Source: Owenia fusiformis
Lineage: Eukaryota > Annelida > Polychaeta > Sabellida > Oweniidae
DNA length: 64,000 nt
Assembly (NCBI GenBank): GCA_903813345.2
Contig: CAIIXF020000005.1
Coordinates: forward strand, 3,294,356 to 3,358,355
Reading direction: 5' to 3'
Part shown: in pieces, positions 1 to 11,215 of the stretch
How positions within the stretch are numbered: the stretch's first letter is position 1
Layout: each line of letters opens with the position of its first letter
The notes under the pieces: generated by a model
What the model was told of the DNA's origin: nothing
The model's input: only the letters and a program-made list of their open reading frames with translations
Databases searched by the model: none
Made by a program: the position numbers and the translations under genes

Positions 1-601
1 GAAAAGTAGTGAAGTGATTTTGTTCATATTGGTATTTGAATACTGTAAGCATGGCACACTGTCTAATGACACTTTTGGTAGAAGGTGGTCATTTTGAAAA
101 ATGGCCGCCATTTTAACGAATTTTACTACTATAACTTGAAAAGTAGTGAGGGATTTTGTTCATATTTGGTATGTGAATGCTTTAAGCATGGCACACTGTC
201 TAAAGACACTTTTGGTAGAAGGTGGCCATTTTTCAAAATGGCTGCCATTTTAACATATTTTACTATAACTTGAAAAGTAGTGAGGGATTTTTTCATATTT
301 GGTATGTGAAGCCTATAAGCATGGCACACTGTCTAAAGACACTTTTGGTAGAAGGCCGCCATTTTTCAAAATGACTGCCATTTTAATGTATTTTACTATA
401 ACGCGAAAAGTAGTGGAGCGATTTTCTTCATATTTGGTATGTGAATACTATAGGCATGGCACACTCCGTCTAATGACACTTTTGGTAGAAGGTGGCCATT
501 TTGAAAAATGGCTGCCATTTTTGCTATATACCTTGTTTGTAAATATGCCAGCCATGGCTGTTCGATGGGATTTGCTACGCTTTGGCGTTGCTGTTGTCTA
601 G
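1..601 (+). mobile_element. Helitron-like element, family A, cut by window edge
   Basis: Four tandem units of about 134 bp start near 1, 138, 272 and 405. Each begins GAAAAGTAGTG and holds a pair of ATGGC(C/T)GCCATTTT blocks. The 3' end carries GGGATTTGCTACGC, a hairpin with stem ACGC (77-80 of the 501-600 block, i.e. 577-580) pairing GCGT (585-588), then CTAG at 598-601 followed by T. A hairpin 10-15 bases before a CTRR end is the known Helitron 3' signature. A related copy at 58488-58846 has the same end and shows the likely 5' end (TATCACC), which here lies outside the window. No coding capacity is seen, so it is non-autonomous. Confidence 0.65.
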
Positions 602-1414
602 TTAGTTATGAGGACATTTGTTTTAATTTGAAGAGTATAATTTCTTATTGTTTTCTTTTATCGTTTTACAATAGAATAATTGAATTTTAAATTTCTTTCC
701 AAGTTAGTCACACTAACCTAATTGTATACATATTTATCAAATAACTGCTTTCAATTTTTAACATGGTGAGAAAACTTCAATTTTGGGTCTGATGAAAATC
801 GAAATCATTGCATTGCATCTAGTTTACATCATCAAGCTAAATATAATTCTGCCATAACTTTCACTATTTGATTGACAGCTCTATTTTTGTACCTTCCATA
901 TTTGGGAGTGAAATTGATGTCTTATGTTAAAACTCCAAGGTCAAGCTGATCTGGTCACTCTCTAAGACATTTTAAAAACTGAATATTGACTGAAATTGAT
1001 AGATTCTATCTTCATTTTTCTCACATGAAACATATTTATAGACAAATTGACCTTTAAAATCATGTTTAGCTTTCTAACATCAGCCCATTGGAGAGGTTTT
1101 TATTATAATCATTGTTATTTGAAAGGATGTGTTTTGAGTATTTTAAAGGGCTACTTTGATAAAGAATTTCAATGGAAAGAACAGCTTTACAATCTTCAAA
1201 GGATTCAGGGTTTCATTGAATTATCATTATCTTATGCAATTGTGCGTATTGGTTACTTAGGATACATTCAGTTGATATTGTCTCTGGGAATAAATGCCTT
1301 TTTTCATTTGCAGACAATACAATAAACTTTTTACAAACCATTTTGCACAAATGATAACCATTAGTAAAAGTTGCTATTTCATTGATGAGTTCACCTTAAA
1401 AGTTTTGGGAAAAC
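602..1414. other. No gene recognised
   Basis: AT-rich sequence between the Helitron-like end and the foldback element. An open frame at 1047-1325 shows no recognisable domain. The missing TSR1 first exon was looked for here and not found. Confidence 0.5.
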
Positions 1415-1639
1415 AACTAGTCCATCAGCCTGGGGGGTTGGTCGGTATCAAATCAGGGGAATAATTACAACAGTGATTTTTGGGACGGTGTAGACCCCTA
1501 GAGTAAGAAAATATGTGATAGCATTGCAACAGTTGTAGCTAAATGGGTGTTATCTCCCATTTTTCAAAATGGCCGCTGGTGCTCATGTTACATTATAAGA
1601 GTGGGTATATTTAAGCATACTGAGATGCTAAAACAGTGA

Positions 1640-2790
1640 TTGTAGTACCTATATTTGGGTTTTAGGAGTAAAGGATTACATTTATAACTACATCTGAGTC
1701 ATCAAACAATTACTTTTTTTAGAAATCCAAGATGGTCGCCAAAATGGGTGCCAAAACAAATGTGTAACTATTGATTTAGGCTCAGAGACGCTTAAGAACA
1801 GTGATTTGGAGCAATTTGTACAATTTAGTGGTCAATGATTTCATTTATCTCTAAATCGATGTCATCAAATAATAACTTTTTAAAGAAATCCAAGATGGCC
1901 ACCAAAATGAGTGCCAAAATGAATATGTAAGTATTGATTTAAGCTCAAAAGCACTTAAGAGCAGTGAATTTGGAGCCCATGTCTATGTTTTTGGGACCAA
2001 GGATTTTATTTCTGTCTAAATCTGAGTCATCAGTAATTACTTTATATAGAAATCCAAGATGGCTGCCAAAATGGGTGCCAAAATGAATATGTAACTTTTG
2101 ATTTAAGCTCAGAGAACAGTGATTTTGGAGACAATGTCTAGGTTTTAGGGGTCAAGGATTTCTTTTATGCCTAAATCTGAGTCATTAAATAATTTCTTTT
2201 CATAGAAATCCAATATAGCTGACAAAATGGGTGCCAAAACGAATATATAACTATTGATTTAAAGCTAAAAAAACACTTAAGAACAGTGACTTTGGAGCCC
2301 ATGTCTACATATTAGGGGTCAAGGATTTCATTTATGCCTTAATCTGAGTCATCAAATAATTAATTTTTAATAGAAATCCAAGATACCCACCAAAACGGGT
2401 GCCAAAATGAATATGTTAGTATTGATTTAAGCTCAAAACACTTAAGAACAGTGAATTTTGAGCCCATGTCTACGTTTTAAGGGCCAAGGATGTCATTTAT
2501 GTCTAAATCTGAGTCATCATATAATCACTTTTTGTAGAAATCCATGATGGCAACAAAAATAAGTGCCAAAACAAATATGTAACTTTTGATTTAAGCTCAA
2601 GGAACAGTTAGCAGTCATTTTTGAGACCATGCCTAGGTTTTAGGGGTCAAGGATTCCATGTATGTTATAAATCTTTGTCATCAAATAATTACTTCATATC
2701 GAAATCCAAGATGGCCACCACAATGGGTGACAAAATGAATATGTAACTTTTGATTCAAGCTCAAAGAACAGTACTTTAATTGAAGCAGCC
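1640..2790 (+). repeat. Left arm tandem array, ~163-bp unit
   Basis: About seven units, recognised by AGAAATCCAAGATGG near 1721, 1885, 2048, 2205, 2370, 2536 and 2699. Each is followed by CCAAAATGGGTGCCAAAA and later by TTAAGCTCA and TCAAGGATTTCATTTAT. Units are diverged from each other, so the array is not recent. Confidence 0.85.
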
Positions 2791-2922
2791 AAAGTGTAAA
2801 ACCATGATCCTATTCTTGATATTGCTAAAGAGCTGAAAGACTAACTTCCAAGAATATTCTATCATGGAAGTGTGGAAGCCATGAAAAGGATCTGCATCGA
2901 GACTCGGATAAAAGCAGACGAA

Positions 2923-2954
<32 letters not shown>

Positions 2955-3639
2955 CACGCCCGGTGATCGTGAAAATGGGACGGAGGGGGGGGGGGGGGAG
3001 CAGGCAATTTCCGCTAGGAAATTCAACAAATCTGGTAAAATTATTTTTTCAAGACAGAGTTTACGATTGAATTGCAAATTGAATAAGCGCACGGTATGAT
3101 AAAATATGTTAGGTATTCTAGGATTATTTTTCAACCGATACTCTTTTAAGATATAAGATCTATTAAAAAAGGCGCGACGCAACCAACGTGCAAAAGTCAA
3201 AGTTTTTGTTATAAATCAAGCAACAATGGACTACACGACCTGTAATAAATACTTGTAAGTGATGTTATCATAACTAAATTAATGTCATTGCTGAATTTAT
3301 GAAATAAGTTTCCATACGTAAAATAAAAAATAATCAAAAATAATTAAAATGGGACGGAGGGGGGAGGGGACGGAGGGGGGGGGGGGGAGTGATAATTCTA
3401 TAAAGTGAAACAAATTCACACGAATTCTTGTATTTGAAAAATGAACTCATTAACTTAGTAAGAAACTGGATGATATACCCCTGGAGGAGAAGTCTCACAT
3501 ATGTGAAAAACTTAAAAAGGAAGTACAAATGAGAGCAGACCAAAAACTAAGAGACTGTGCAATCAAAAGGAGATGAGAATACCATTGTATCAAAAATGAT
3601 GGTTCTTAGTGATCCGTGTGCTTAAATCAATAGTTAGGC
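2791..3639. other. Foldback spacer with (TA)n and two G-tracts
   Basis: Unique sequence between the arms. It has a (TA)n run near 2922-2945 and two purine-rich blocks that both begin AAAATGGGACGGAGGG. The first runs to 3000 and the second covers about 3348-3390; both end in runs of 13-15 G. No gene is seen; frames reading through the G-runs are composition artefacts. Confidence 0.6.
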
Positions 3640-5095
3640 TACATTTTAATTTTTTTTATTTTGGCAGCCATCTTGGACATCCATATAAATAAATTATTCA
3701 ATGATTTTATTTGACAAAATTAAAATCATTGACTTCACAAATTAGAAATGATATCCAAAAATAATGTCCTAACTGCTCTATGTTTAGATCAAGAGTTACA
3801 TATTCACTTCTGCAGCCATTTTGGCGGCCTTCTCGATGTCCAAATGAAGGAATTATTTTATGACTTAGTTATACACCTAATTGAAATTCTTACCCCATTA
3901 AACCTTGTCATAGTGTCTAAAATCACTGTTCTGAACTGTTCTGAGCTTGAATCAATAGTTACACATTTGTTTTGGTACCCATTTTGGTGGCCATCTTGGA
4001 TTTCTATAAAAAGTAATTATTTGATAACGTAGATTTAGACATAAATGAAATCCATGACCCTTACATAATATGCATGGTCTACAAAATCACTGTTCTTAAT
4101 TGTTCTTTGAGCTGAAATCAATAGTTACATATTTATTTTGGCACCCATTTTGGTGGCCATCTTTGATTTCTATATAAAGTAATTGTTTGATGACTTGGAT
4201 TTAGAGATAAATGAAATCCTTGACCCCTAAAACTTAGACATGGTGTCCAAAATCACTGTTCTCAACTGTTCTTTGAGATTAAATCAATATTTACATATTC
4301 ATTTCAGCACCCATTTTGGTGGCCATCTTGGATTTCTTTAAAAAGTTATTATTTGATGATAAATGAAATCATTGACCACTAAATTGTACAAATTGCTCCA
4401 AATCACTGTTCTTAAGTATGTTTTTTAGCTTAAATCAGAAGTTACAAATTCGTTTTGGCACTCATTTTGGTGCCCATTTTGGATTTCTATGAAAAACAAT
4501 TATTTAATGACTCAAAGATTTAGACATAAATGAGATCTTTGACCCCTAAAATGTACACATGGGCTCCAAAATCACTGTTCTTAAGTGTTTTTTTAGCTTA
4601 GATCAGAAGTTACATATTCATTTTGGCACTCATTTTGGCGGCCATTTTGGATTTCTATGAAAAGTAATTATTTAACAACTCAAAGCTTTAGACATAAATT
4701 AAATCTTTTACCCTTAAAATGTAGACATAGGCTCCAAAGTCACTGTTCTTAAGTGTTTTTTTAAAACTTAAATCAGAAGTTAGATATTCGTTTTGGCACT
4801 CATTTTGGTGGCCATTTTGGATTTCTATGAAAAGTAATCATTTGCAAACTGAAAGGTTTAGACATAAATGAAATCCTTGACCCTTAAAATGTAGACATGG
4901 GCTACAAATCCACTGCTCTTAAGTGTTTTTTGAGTTTAAATCAATAATTACAAATTCGTTTTGGCACCCATTTTGGCAGCCATCTTGGATTTCTATGAAA
5001 ATTAATTATTTCATGACTCGGATTTAGACATAAATGAAATCCTTGACCCCTAAAACCCAAACTAAGATCCTAAAATCACAGTATTTGTATCTCAG
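3640..5095 (-). repeat. Right arm tandem array, inverted ~163-bp unit
   Basis: About nine units in the orientation opposite to the left arm, recognised by CCATCTTGGATTTCTAT or variants near 3670, 3820, 3980, 4155, 4320, 4480, 4645, 4815 and 4980. Each is preceded by TTTTGGCACCCATTTTGGTGG. It is the reverse complement of the left array, giving a potential hairpin of more than 1 kb. Confidence 0.85.
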
Positions 5096-5556
5096 TATGC
5101 TTAGTTATACCTACTATATATTGTAACTCGTGCACCGGCGGCCATTTTGAAATATGGGTGATAACACCCATTTAGCTACAACTGTTGCAATGCTATTACA
5201 TATTTTCTTACTCTAGAGGTCTTAACCTTCCCAAAAATCACTATGGCGATTATTCCCCTAACTTGATACAGATAACCCAAATTTTGGGGTGAAGCTGATG
5301 GCCTAAACCAGTAAATACAATCCAAAACGATTTTTTTCGGTATACCAATAAAATTTGTTCACGATCAATGTGATTTTTCAACTTATTTTAAGAATAACTC
5401 AAGTATACACATACAACAATACAACGGAGTTACCCGTATCCCTGTGTGGTGTAAAAAGTTGCCCCCTCCCCCAAATCCTTAGTTGTTAACTTTACATACA
5501 GCATATTTATTGGTACTTTTTGAGCACCCTGTGTTATTGTTGACAATTCATTGCAG

Positions 5557-8500
5557 GTTGTTCTGCCATTGTGTGAGGGTGTAGATAGCCAGTCTGTTGT
5601 GAAGCTGCTGGGCAGAAGTGATGATGAGGCAGTGGTTACATCATCTACTACTGGAGCTACACACATCAGGTACAGAAAGTTACTATTCAAACAGTACTAG
5701 TGGACACAAATAGCAAATATTTTGAAAGATCATTAAATATTTTTTGAGATTTGATCTAAAATACAAAATTTTAAACGGATTTTCATTAACTTGAGAATCC
5801 TATAATTTTGCCCATAATGATGTGTAAACACATTTTCTGTTTTTCTAATATTTTCTTTGTTTGCACATGTACTCAATTCTTTCAGTGTACCAAGATTTAA
5901 ACAGAGGTTTTCATTTCTACAACCAAACAGAGAGAAATTGTATGATGTTCTTGATGCTCTCAAAGTTGCTGATGCCATTTTACTCATCATGTCTGCTGAG
6001 TATGGGATTGATGCCTTTGGGGAGCATAGCTTATCCTGTTTGCAAGCGCAGGGAATGCCATCTGCTGTTCATGTTGTACAGGTACAGGTACAAAACTTGT
6101 ATTAAAAGTCTACTTGATCTGCCCACTTGCTGATCAGAACACATTTCTGTTAAGTGAGGTCCTTTCTACAGGTCCTTTCTAGAGCTTATAATTAATGTTG
6201 CTGACATGATCCAATTCATGATGCATGTTGTATCAAAATAAAATTCCACATTAATATTGATTAAATTGCAAATTCTTTATTGTAGGGCCTCAAGACAATA
6301 CCAGATAAAAAACTGACAGATTGTAAAAAGATGTTACAGAAACATTTAGACAAACGGTAAGTAGGTTGATGATGTCACCACTTTGAATTTGTGACATATT
6401 GACTGGCATGTCACATACTAATATTTGATCGATTTCTGTGTTTGAATTTTAGTGACATCACATTTGTCTAAGCATATACAGGCCTCCTTGACTTCCACCA
6501 ACTCGAACATCAGTTCTTACCTCACGAACTACGTTCCCTGCACTGAATATGTAGTGGTTCGCGAGCCAGATCCCTGTGTGTGAGTAGAGAAATATGTTTA
6601 GGAGCGAGGAAATGGTGGTGCGCGACTAAAGATTTCATGTTAGCGATGTGAGAACCACGGTTGGAGTGCAAGGAACATAGTTTGCGAGGTCAGAACTGAT
6701 GTTCGCATTGGTGGAAGTCTAGGAGGTCTGATATACATATTTGTATAACAATACACATTTCATGTATTTTCATGAAAACATGAAATATTGAGTGAGTTTT
6801 TTTTAAATAGGAAAATTATTAAGGATATACATTTACATGTACATTGTGTTGTAGGTTTCCTCGTGAGAAGTTCCATGGAGTGGACACTGAGCAGGATGGC
6901 TTACTGGTCCTCAGGCAGCTGGGAAATCAAAAACTTAAGCACATAAAATATTGTGAAAATAGATCACATTTGAGTGCAGAGGAAGTCACGTTTACACCAG
7001 CAGAAGGTGATAGTGTAAGTGAAGCAGGATTTCATAATTATTATTTTTTCTTTATTTTGCCGGAAAATTAGCTGTCAACCTTCAAGGATTAAAAAGTATG
7101 TATCTAACAAAATCCTAGTTTTATTTACATATTACGACTTCATGGACTTTCAAGAGACCTCATGGTATTTTCCAAAATGATTGATATATTGATTTCGTAA
7201 ATGCTATGATTGCTGTTGCTGTTGGTAAATACTATGATTTGCTGCTCCTAGACGGGAGTTTGTTTTATTTTTATATCACCACAAGAAGTGATGTCAAATG
7301 ATAATATTAACTTTTTAATATAAACAAAAACATATTGTTATAGTCTCTGGCGGTTGGTGGTCAGTGTCTGCCAAAAATTCTTTGTGACTGTGTAAAAATT
7401 CCCACAACATCTGTAACAAATAGTAATTGGTGAGATTTTGCATGTTTGTGCCTTGTTCTACATTTTATACATGTCCAATCATTTTAATCATATGGGTTTT
7501 TGTATGTACTGTCAGTAATATAAAATTTTCAATTGCAGCATGTTGGCACTTTATGTGTAAGTGGTTACATTAGGGGTCAAGCATTATCAGTCAATGGACT
7601 CGTTCACCTTCCTGGATGGGGAGACTTTCAGATGTCAAAGATTGAGGCACCCCCTGATCCACATCCCTTGGTCCTTAGAGGGAAGACAAAGAAAATGGAT
7701 GCTATGGTATGTTATTATCCCATCACCAGAAGTTGCACATATTATTCATAGTCTCTGACTTTTTTGGCTGGTGCTCAGATGGTTGGTAGCTGGTGTTCGG
7801 CATCTGTAAATCTGTTCCAGTGGTCAGTTTCTGTAACAAATGGTAGGCAGTGACATTTTGCATGTTAATGCAATGTCATCTATATTATATGTAGTCGATG
7901 CAATACTCACATGGCTGAACTTGCTCCCATATGAGTAAAAATACATTTATTTATGTTCTGAGATGTTCTAAGATGTGTATATTGTTTTTCTCATCGTAGT
8001 TATTGTATATTGCAAATACTTATTTTATTGTATTAAGTTATTGTATGTTTAATGTAACTTTATAGGATGAGGACCAGGAAGAAGTAAAACTCCTTGAGAA
8101 GGCCAACCCAAATGAACAAGTGTCACTCCAAAGTGAAGTAATACCCGATGACATGGATGGAGAGCAGACATGGCCCACTGAGGAGGAACTTGCAGAAGCA
8201 GAAGGTACAGGATTTTCGCAAGCTTTATTAACTTATTTCTCATTTAGGTGTGATTGAATCAGAGGATTTTTCAATTTTTGAAGTTTTAATGTGGTGGATT
8301 CAAGTTTTGGAAGGATGACAGTAACAAAATCTTGGATTTTTGAAGTGAGAATTCTGCATCTCTATATTCTTCATATACGAGGGTTGATCCAAAAGTTCCG
8401 AACCGTTTGCTCTAAAAATCTTAATATTTTATGAATATTGTTCATATTTGGCCTCAACCACCCCAAATATAGAAGTTCCAACTGCAACTGTGATGACATA

Positions 8501-9887
8501 GACCAGAAGAATGCCTTGCGCCAAAAGCAGTCAAATTAAAGCATAAAATCCAGTTCGATTTCAACAATGCGCAATTCCATACCTCAATACTTATTCAAAC
8601 GTCAATAAAAAATATGTGCATGCCTTAGCTTACCCTTGCATCCTTCTCACTATATCTGACTCCCTCTGATGTTTATCTTTATAGTGACCTGAATACAAAT
8701 TACAAGACAAGACATGCTTTTGAATGTTAAATGAAGTCTGTCTTGCTGTTCTTGAGTAGCTTTCTGAGACAGGTGATGGAGAATTTAAAGATGTGTTTGA
8801 TCAAAGGGTCAGCAGATATAATAAGTGTATATAAGGGGATAAGAGACTATTTTGCAAAATTAAATCAAAAACTAACAATGAAATATGGACAAATTGAAAA
8901 AGTAATTGGTTTTTAGGCAGGCATGACTGACAAATTTGAAATTTGGTACCCTGTAACACTCTTTTAGAATCAACTTTTTTCAACCTCTACAATATGTCGT
9001 ACTCTTGCTCCACAAACCCCGTTGTCATGTTACTATGGTAACCAGATACCTATGTTGCTGGTCAAATTTATTGCTTATTTTTACACAAAGTGAAACTACT
9101 ATATATGGGGTGGTTTTGGCCAAATATGAACAATTTTCATAAAGTATTTAGATTTTTAGAGCAAACGGTTCGGAACTATGGATCAACCCTCGTATGTTAA
9201 AAGGTGGTACATAAAGAATCACTTCAGGACATTTAGCTTCAGTTTAAAAAATTTCATCCTCCTTAGAAGCAGGTGCCCAGAATCCGTACCTCCTTCTTCC
9301 CCCTGCTTTTACCAATTTGGAAGCGCCCGATTAAACTGAATCACGTGATCTAATTATGCGTGATGACTTATACATGATTTCTGTCGCAGTGTTGCGACAG
9401 CCAATCAGATTGCAAGTTCTTAATCGGGGAAATGCTAACTGTTTATCGCAGGGGGTAAGAAAGAACTCTTTTCTGGATTTTGAAGCCCTCTTTTGGAAGA
9501 TAAGTGAACTCTGCAGGATCCTTTTTGTTTTAGGATGAATAATGTGAAAATGTCTTGTTTTTGATTTTTGTTCAGAAAGTGGATCAAAAACAGTATTTTT
9601 GTGTCCTACTCAGAGAGCGAAGTTTGTAGAATTTAACTATCTGTGACATATTCCCTAGTACAGTAAATAAGATTTAAAAGTAGTCGGGGTCAGAGACATG
9701 ACTTAATTATCAGACATAAGACTATGTACACATTTCCTAGATGATCCAGAGTATTTTAACACTGTATATTGTTTATTATTATATGTCTGTATGTTTAGTG
9801 GAGCGGAAGGTGTTAAAGCGTGTACCTATAGGAACGTCAGACTACCAAGCTGCGTGGATTGTCGACGACCACCAGGAAGATGATCAG
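5557..9887 (+). CDS. TSR1: TSR1 ribosome maturation factor, seven internal exons (partial)
   Basis: TSR1 is a GTPase-like factor related to translational GTPases. It binds the pre-40S particle in nucleus and cytoplasm and is needed for late small-subunit maturation. Seven exons read through in one frame with AG/GT borders: 5557-5669, 5886-6081, 6286-6356, 6855-7014, 7539-7706, 8066-8204 and 9799-9887. The phases agree at every junction, giving 936 nt or 312 residues without a stop. Recognised motifs are VADAILLIMSAEYGIDAFGE in exon 2, VGTLCVSGYIRGQALSVN in exon 5 (AARP2CN-type region), MDGEQTWPTEEEL in exon 6 and VPIGTSDYQAAWIVD in exon 7. These correspond to roughly residues 75-430 of the approximately 800-residue family. 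The basic N-terminus and the C-terminal DUF663 half are not seen in the window. Intact splicing and frame argue against an old pseudogene, but a truncated copy or an assembly break cannot be excluded. Confidence 0.9.
6479..6730. mobile_element. Hairpin MITE, CAG...CTG ends, in TSR1 intron 3
   Basis: A 252-bp inverted repeat with arms of about 90 bp. CAGGCCTCCTTGACTTCCAC at the left is matched by the reverse complement of the right end (CAGACCTCCTAGACTTCCAC). The arms continue through GAACATCAGTTCT and TTCC(C/T)TGCACT. The flanks are ATATA on both sides. CAG ends suit a hAT-type MITE, but the 8-bp target duplication is not clean. Confidence 0.75.
7272..7465 (+). repeat. Dispersed family C, copy 1 (TSR1 intron 4)
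   Basis: Begins ATCACCACAAGAAGTGATG, then ATATTGTTATAGT, GGTGGTCAGTGTCTG, CATCTGTAACAAATAGTA and GTGAGATTTTGCATGTTTGTG. Six other copies in the window share this order, all on the plus strand. Confidence 0.7.
7716..7890 (+). repeat. Dispersed family C, copy 2 (TSR1 intron 5)
   Basis: CATCACCAGAAGT start, then ATAGTCTC, GGTGTTCGGCATCTGTAA, TTTCTGTAACAAATGGTAGG and GTGACATTTTGCATGTTAATG. Same order of blocks as the copy at 7272. Confidence 0.65.
8378..9192. mobile_element. Mariner-type non-autonomous element (TSR1 intron 6)
   Basis: Terminal inverted repeats of about 75 bp start CGAGGGTTGATCCAAAAGTT. The right end is its reverse complement except for small changes. The arms extend through GGTTCGGAAC, GCTCTAAAAATCT and TTCATATTTGGCC. 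The element is flanked by TA on both sides (8376-8377 and 9193-9194), the known Tc1/mariner target duplication. The 815-bp interior shows no transposase motif, so it is a deletion derivative or MITE. It lies within the 1.6-kb intron between exons ending 8204 and starting 9799. Confidence 0.9.
9270..9505. mobile_element. Hairpin MITE remnant (TSR1 intron 6)
   Basis: Imperfect inverted arms: CTTCTTCCCCCTGC then CCCGATTAA on the left, TTAATCGGGG then GCAGGGGGTAAGAAAG on the right. The interior holds CACGTGAT and CCAATCAGATTG, which resemble E-box and CCAAT sites. No target duplication is evident. Confidence 0.5.
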
Positions 9888-10061
9888 GTATGTAAAGGTT
9901 CATATGTTAAAAAGCATATTTGCTTGTTTGTTAGCCTTATACAATACTGAGATTTCATTTGCTGTAGACAACAGGCGATTTTCTCTGATGTTTTTTCCCA
10001 AAGTGGCCTGTTGTTCTTTGGAATTTTGTTTTCATGTTAACATTTTAATTTTCAATGCCGT

Positions 10062-10230
10062 TGTCATTCATTATTTCACCACTACAAATGGTGGCATTGT
10101 TATGGTCTCGAACCTTTATGCGGAGGGTGTTCAGCGTTTTGCATCCAGTGGTGGGTGTTTGGAGTTTGGCATCTGTAAGAAATGGTAGGTTGTGACATTT
10201 AGCATGTAATGCCTTATTTTGCCTGTTGTT
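10062..10230 (+). repeat. Dispersed family C, copy 3
   Basis: TTTCACCACTACAAATGGTGG, then ATTGTTATGGTC, GGTGTTCAGCG, TGGCATCTGTAAGAAATGGT and GTGACATTTAGCATGTAATG. It lies just 3' of the last TSR1 exon seen. Confidence 0.6.
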
Positions 10231-10234
10231 ACAA

Positions 10235-11085
10235 CTTTAATGAAACCTATTTAATGTTGTCAAGGTGATGTCTTAAACATTGTTTTTTAATTGAAAAAAT
10301 GTTTACTCATCTTTGCCCGTAAGTTCGATATGCTTGTATTAATCTTAGTGTCAGTGATTTGAAACCCATATTTCCCAAAAAGTAGGTCACATATCCTATG
10401 GATATAATCTGATTTACTCATCTACTTCTTGTTGCTTCAATATATAAAAGGTCATAGCATGTAGAAATTAACTACTTGATTTTAATCACAAAGTCTGAGA
10501 ATTATGTTGGTTTTGAGATCTCTCCATGTGTTCCTAAAGTGTAGGCAATTCAAAAATTGCTAGCCAAGTGCAAGCATTTTTATTATAATAATTTTAAGCT
10601 CTCTTCAAAGTATGTCTTTACTATATGCAATACAAAGAGTTGATCTTAAATATTTTATTCTCTCTCAGATTTGTTTGTCCAAAAATTCAAAATGGTTCCC
10701 AAATATTTTGATTATTTGATTTATTCAAAGTATAATTCTTTATTTGCATATAAGTAAGAATTGTTTAATCAAATTCAGATCTCTGCTCTGGAAATAAAGA
10801 TGGCATCTCAAGGCATTTTATTGGACTTGTACATTACAATGAAGAGTTCTAGGGTATATGAAATATGGTATCCACTTTTCTCTATCACGACTTCTCAATA
10901 TTTAGGTTGCATGTCAATATATTTTTATTTTGTTTGTTGGGATTACTTCTCATTGGTATTCTTTTAAAGACCAATTTAATTCATGTGATGCCCTTTGAAC
11001 AGTAAAGCATTCAAAGAGGTAGATCTTGATCATGTTTTCTCAGCTTATGTAGAATCCAATAATTCAAATGTCAGCTGATGATTTA
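10235..11085. other. No gene recognised; TSR1 continuation not found
   Basis: AT-rich sequence downstream of the last TSR1 exon. The acidic stretch and C-terminal motifs expected next in TSR1 were looked for here and were not seen. Confidence 0.5.
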
Positions 11086-11215
11086 ACACTATTTTATGTC
11101 CAACTTATATGAATACGAATAGTAGCGTGTATTCTTCATATTTAAATGAGTTGACCATAAAACAGTAATCAAACCGTCAGCCAACAGTAAGCAGTTGAAT
11201 ACGCCAATACTACCT
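11086..11215 (-). repeat. Remnant of the 52-kb ATGAATAGT repeat
   Basis: Contains TATGAATACGAATAGTAGCG, then ATTTAAATGAGTTGACCATA and AATCAAACCGTCAGCCAACAG with AGCAGTTGAAT. The same blocks occur in the complex at 52140-52795. Confidence 0.55.

Larger units (their letters stand above)
1415..5314. mobile_element. Foldback-type element with satellite arms
   Basis: The two outer ends are inverted copies of each other. CCATCAGCC, then a GGGGAATAAT block, then a block with TTGCAACAGTTGTAGCTAAA at about 1415-1600 is matched in reverse at about 5100-5314. Inside these ends each arm is a tandem array of about 163-bp units, about 7 units on the left and about 9 on the right in opposite orientation. 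The arms enclose an 0.85-kb unique spacer. Foldback elements of other animals are known to have long inverted repeats built of tandem repeats; assignment to that class is inference from architecture. No transposase frame is visible. No clean target duplication could be read because the outermost bases are diverged. Confidence 0.75.

Noticed and set aside
1047-1325. 92-codon open frame
   Set aside because: No recognisable domain, and no splice context that joins TSR1.
2825-3200. Frames through the poly-G and (TA)n tracts
   Set aside because: Proline/glycine and Tyr-Ile runs come from simple repeats.
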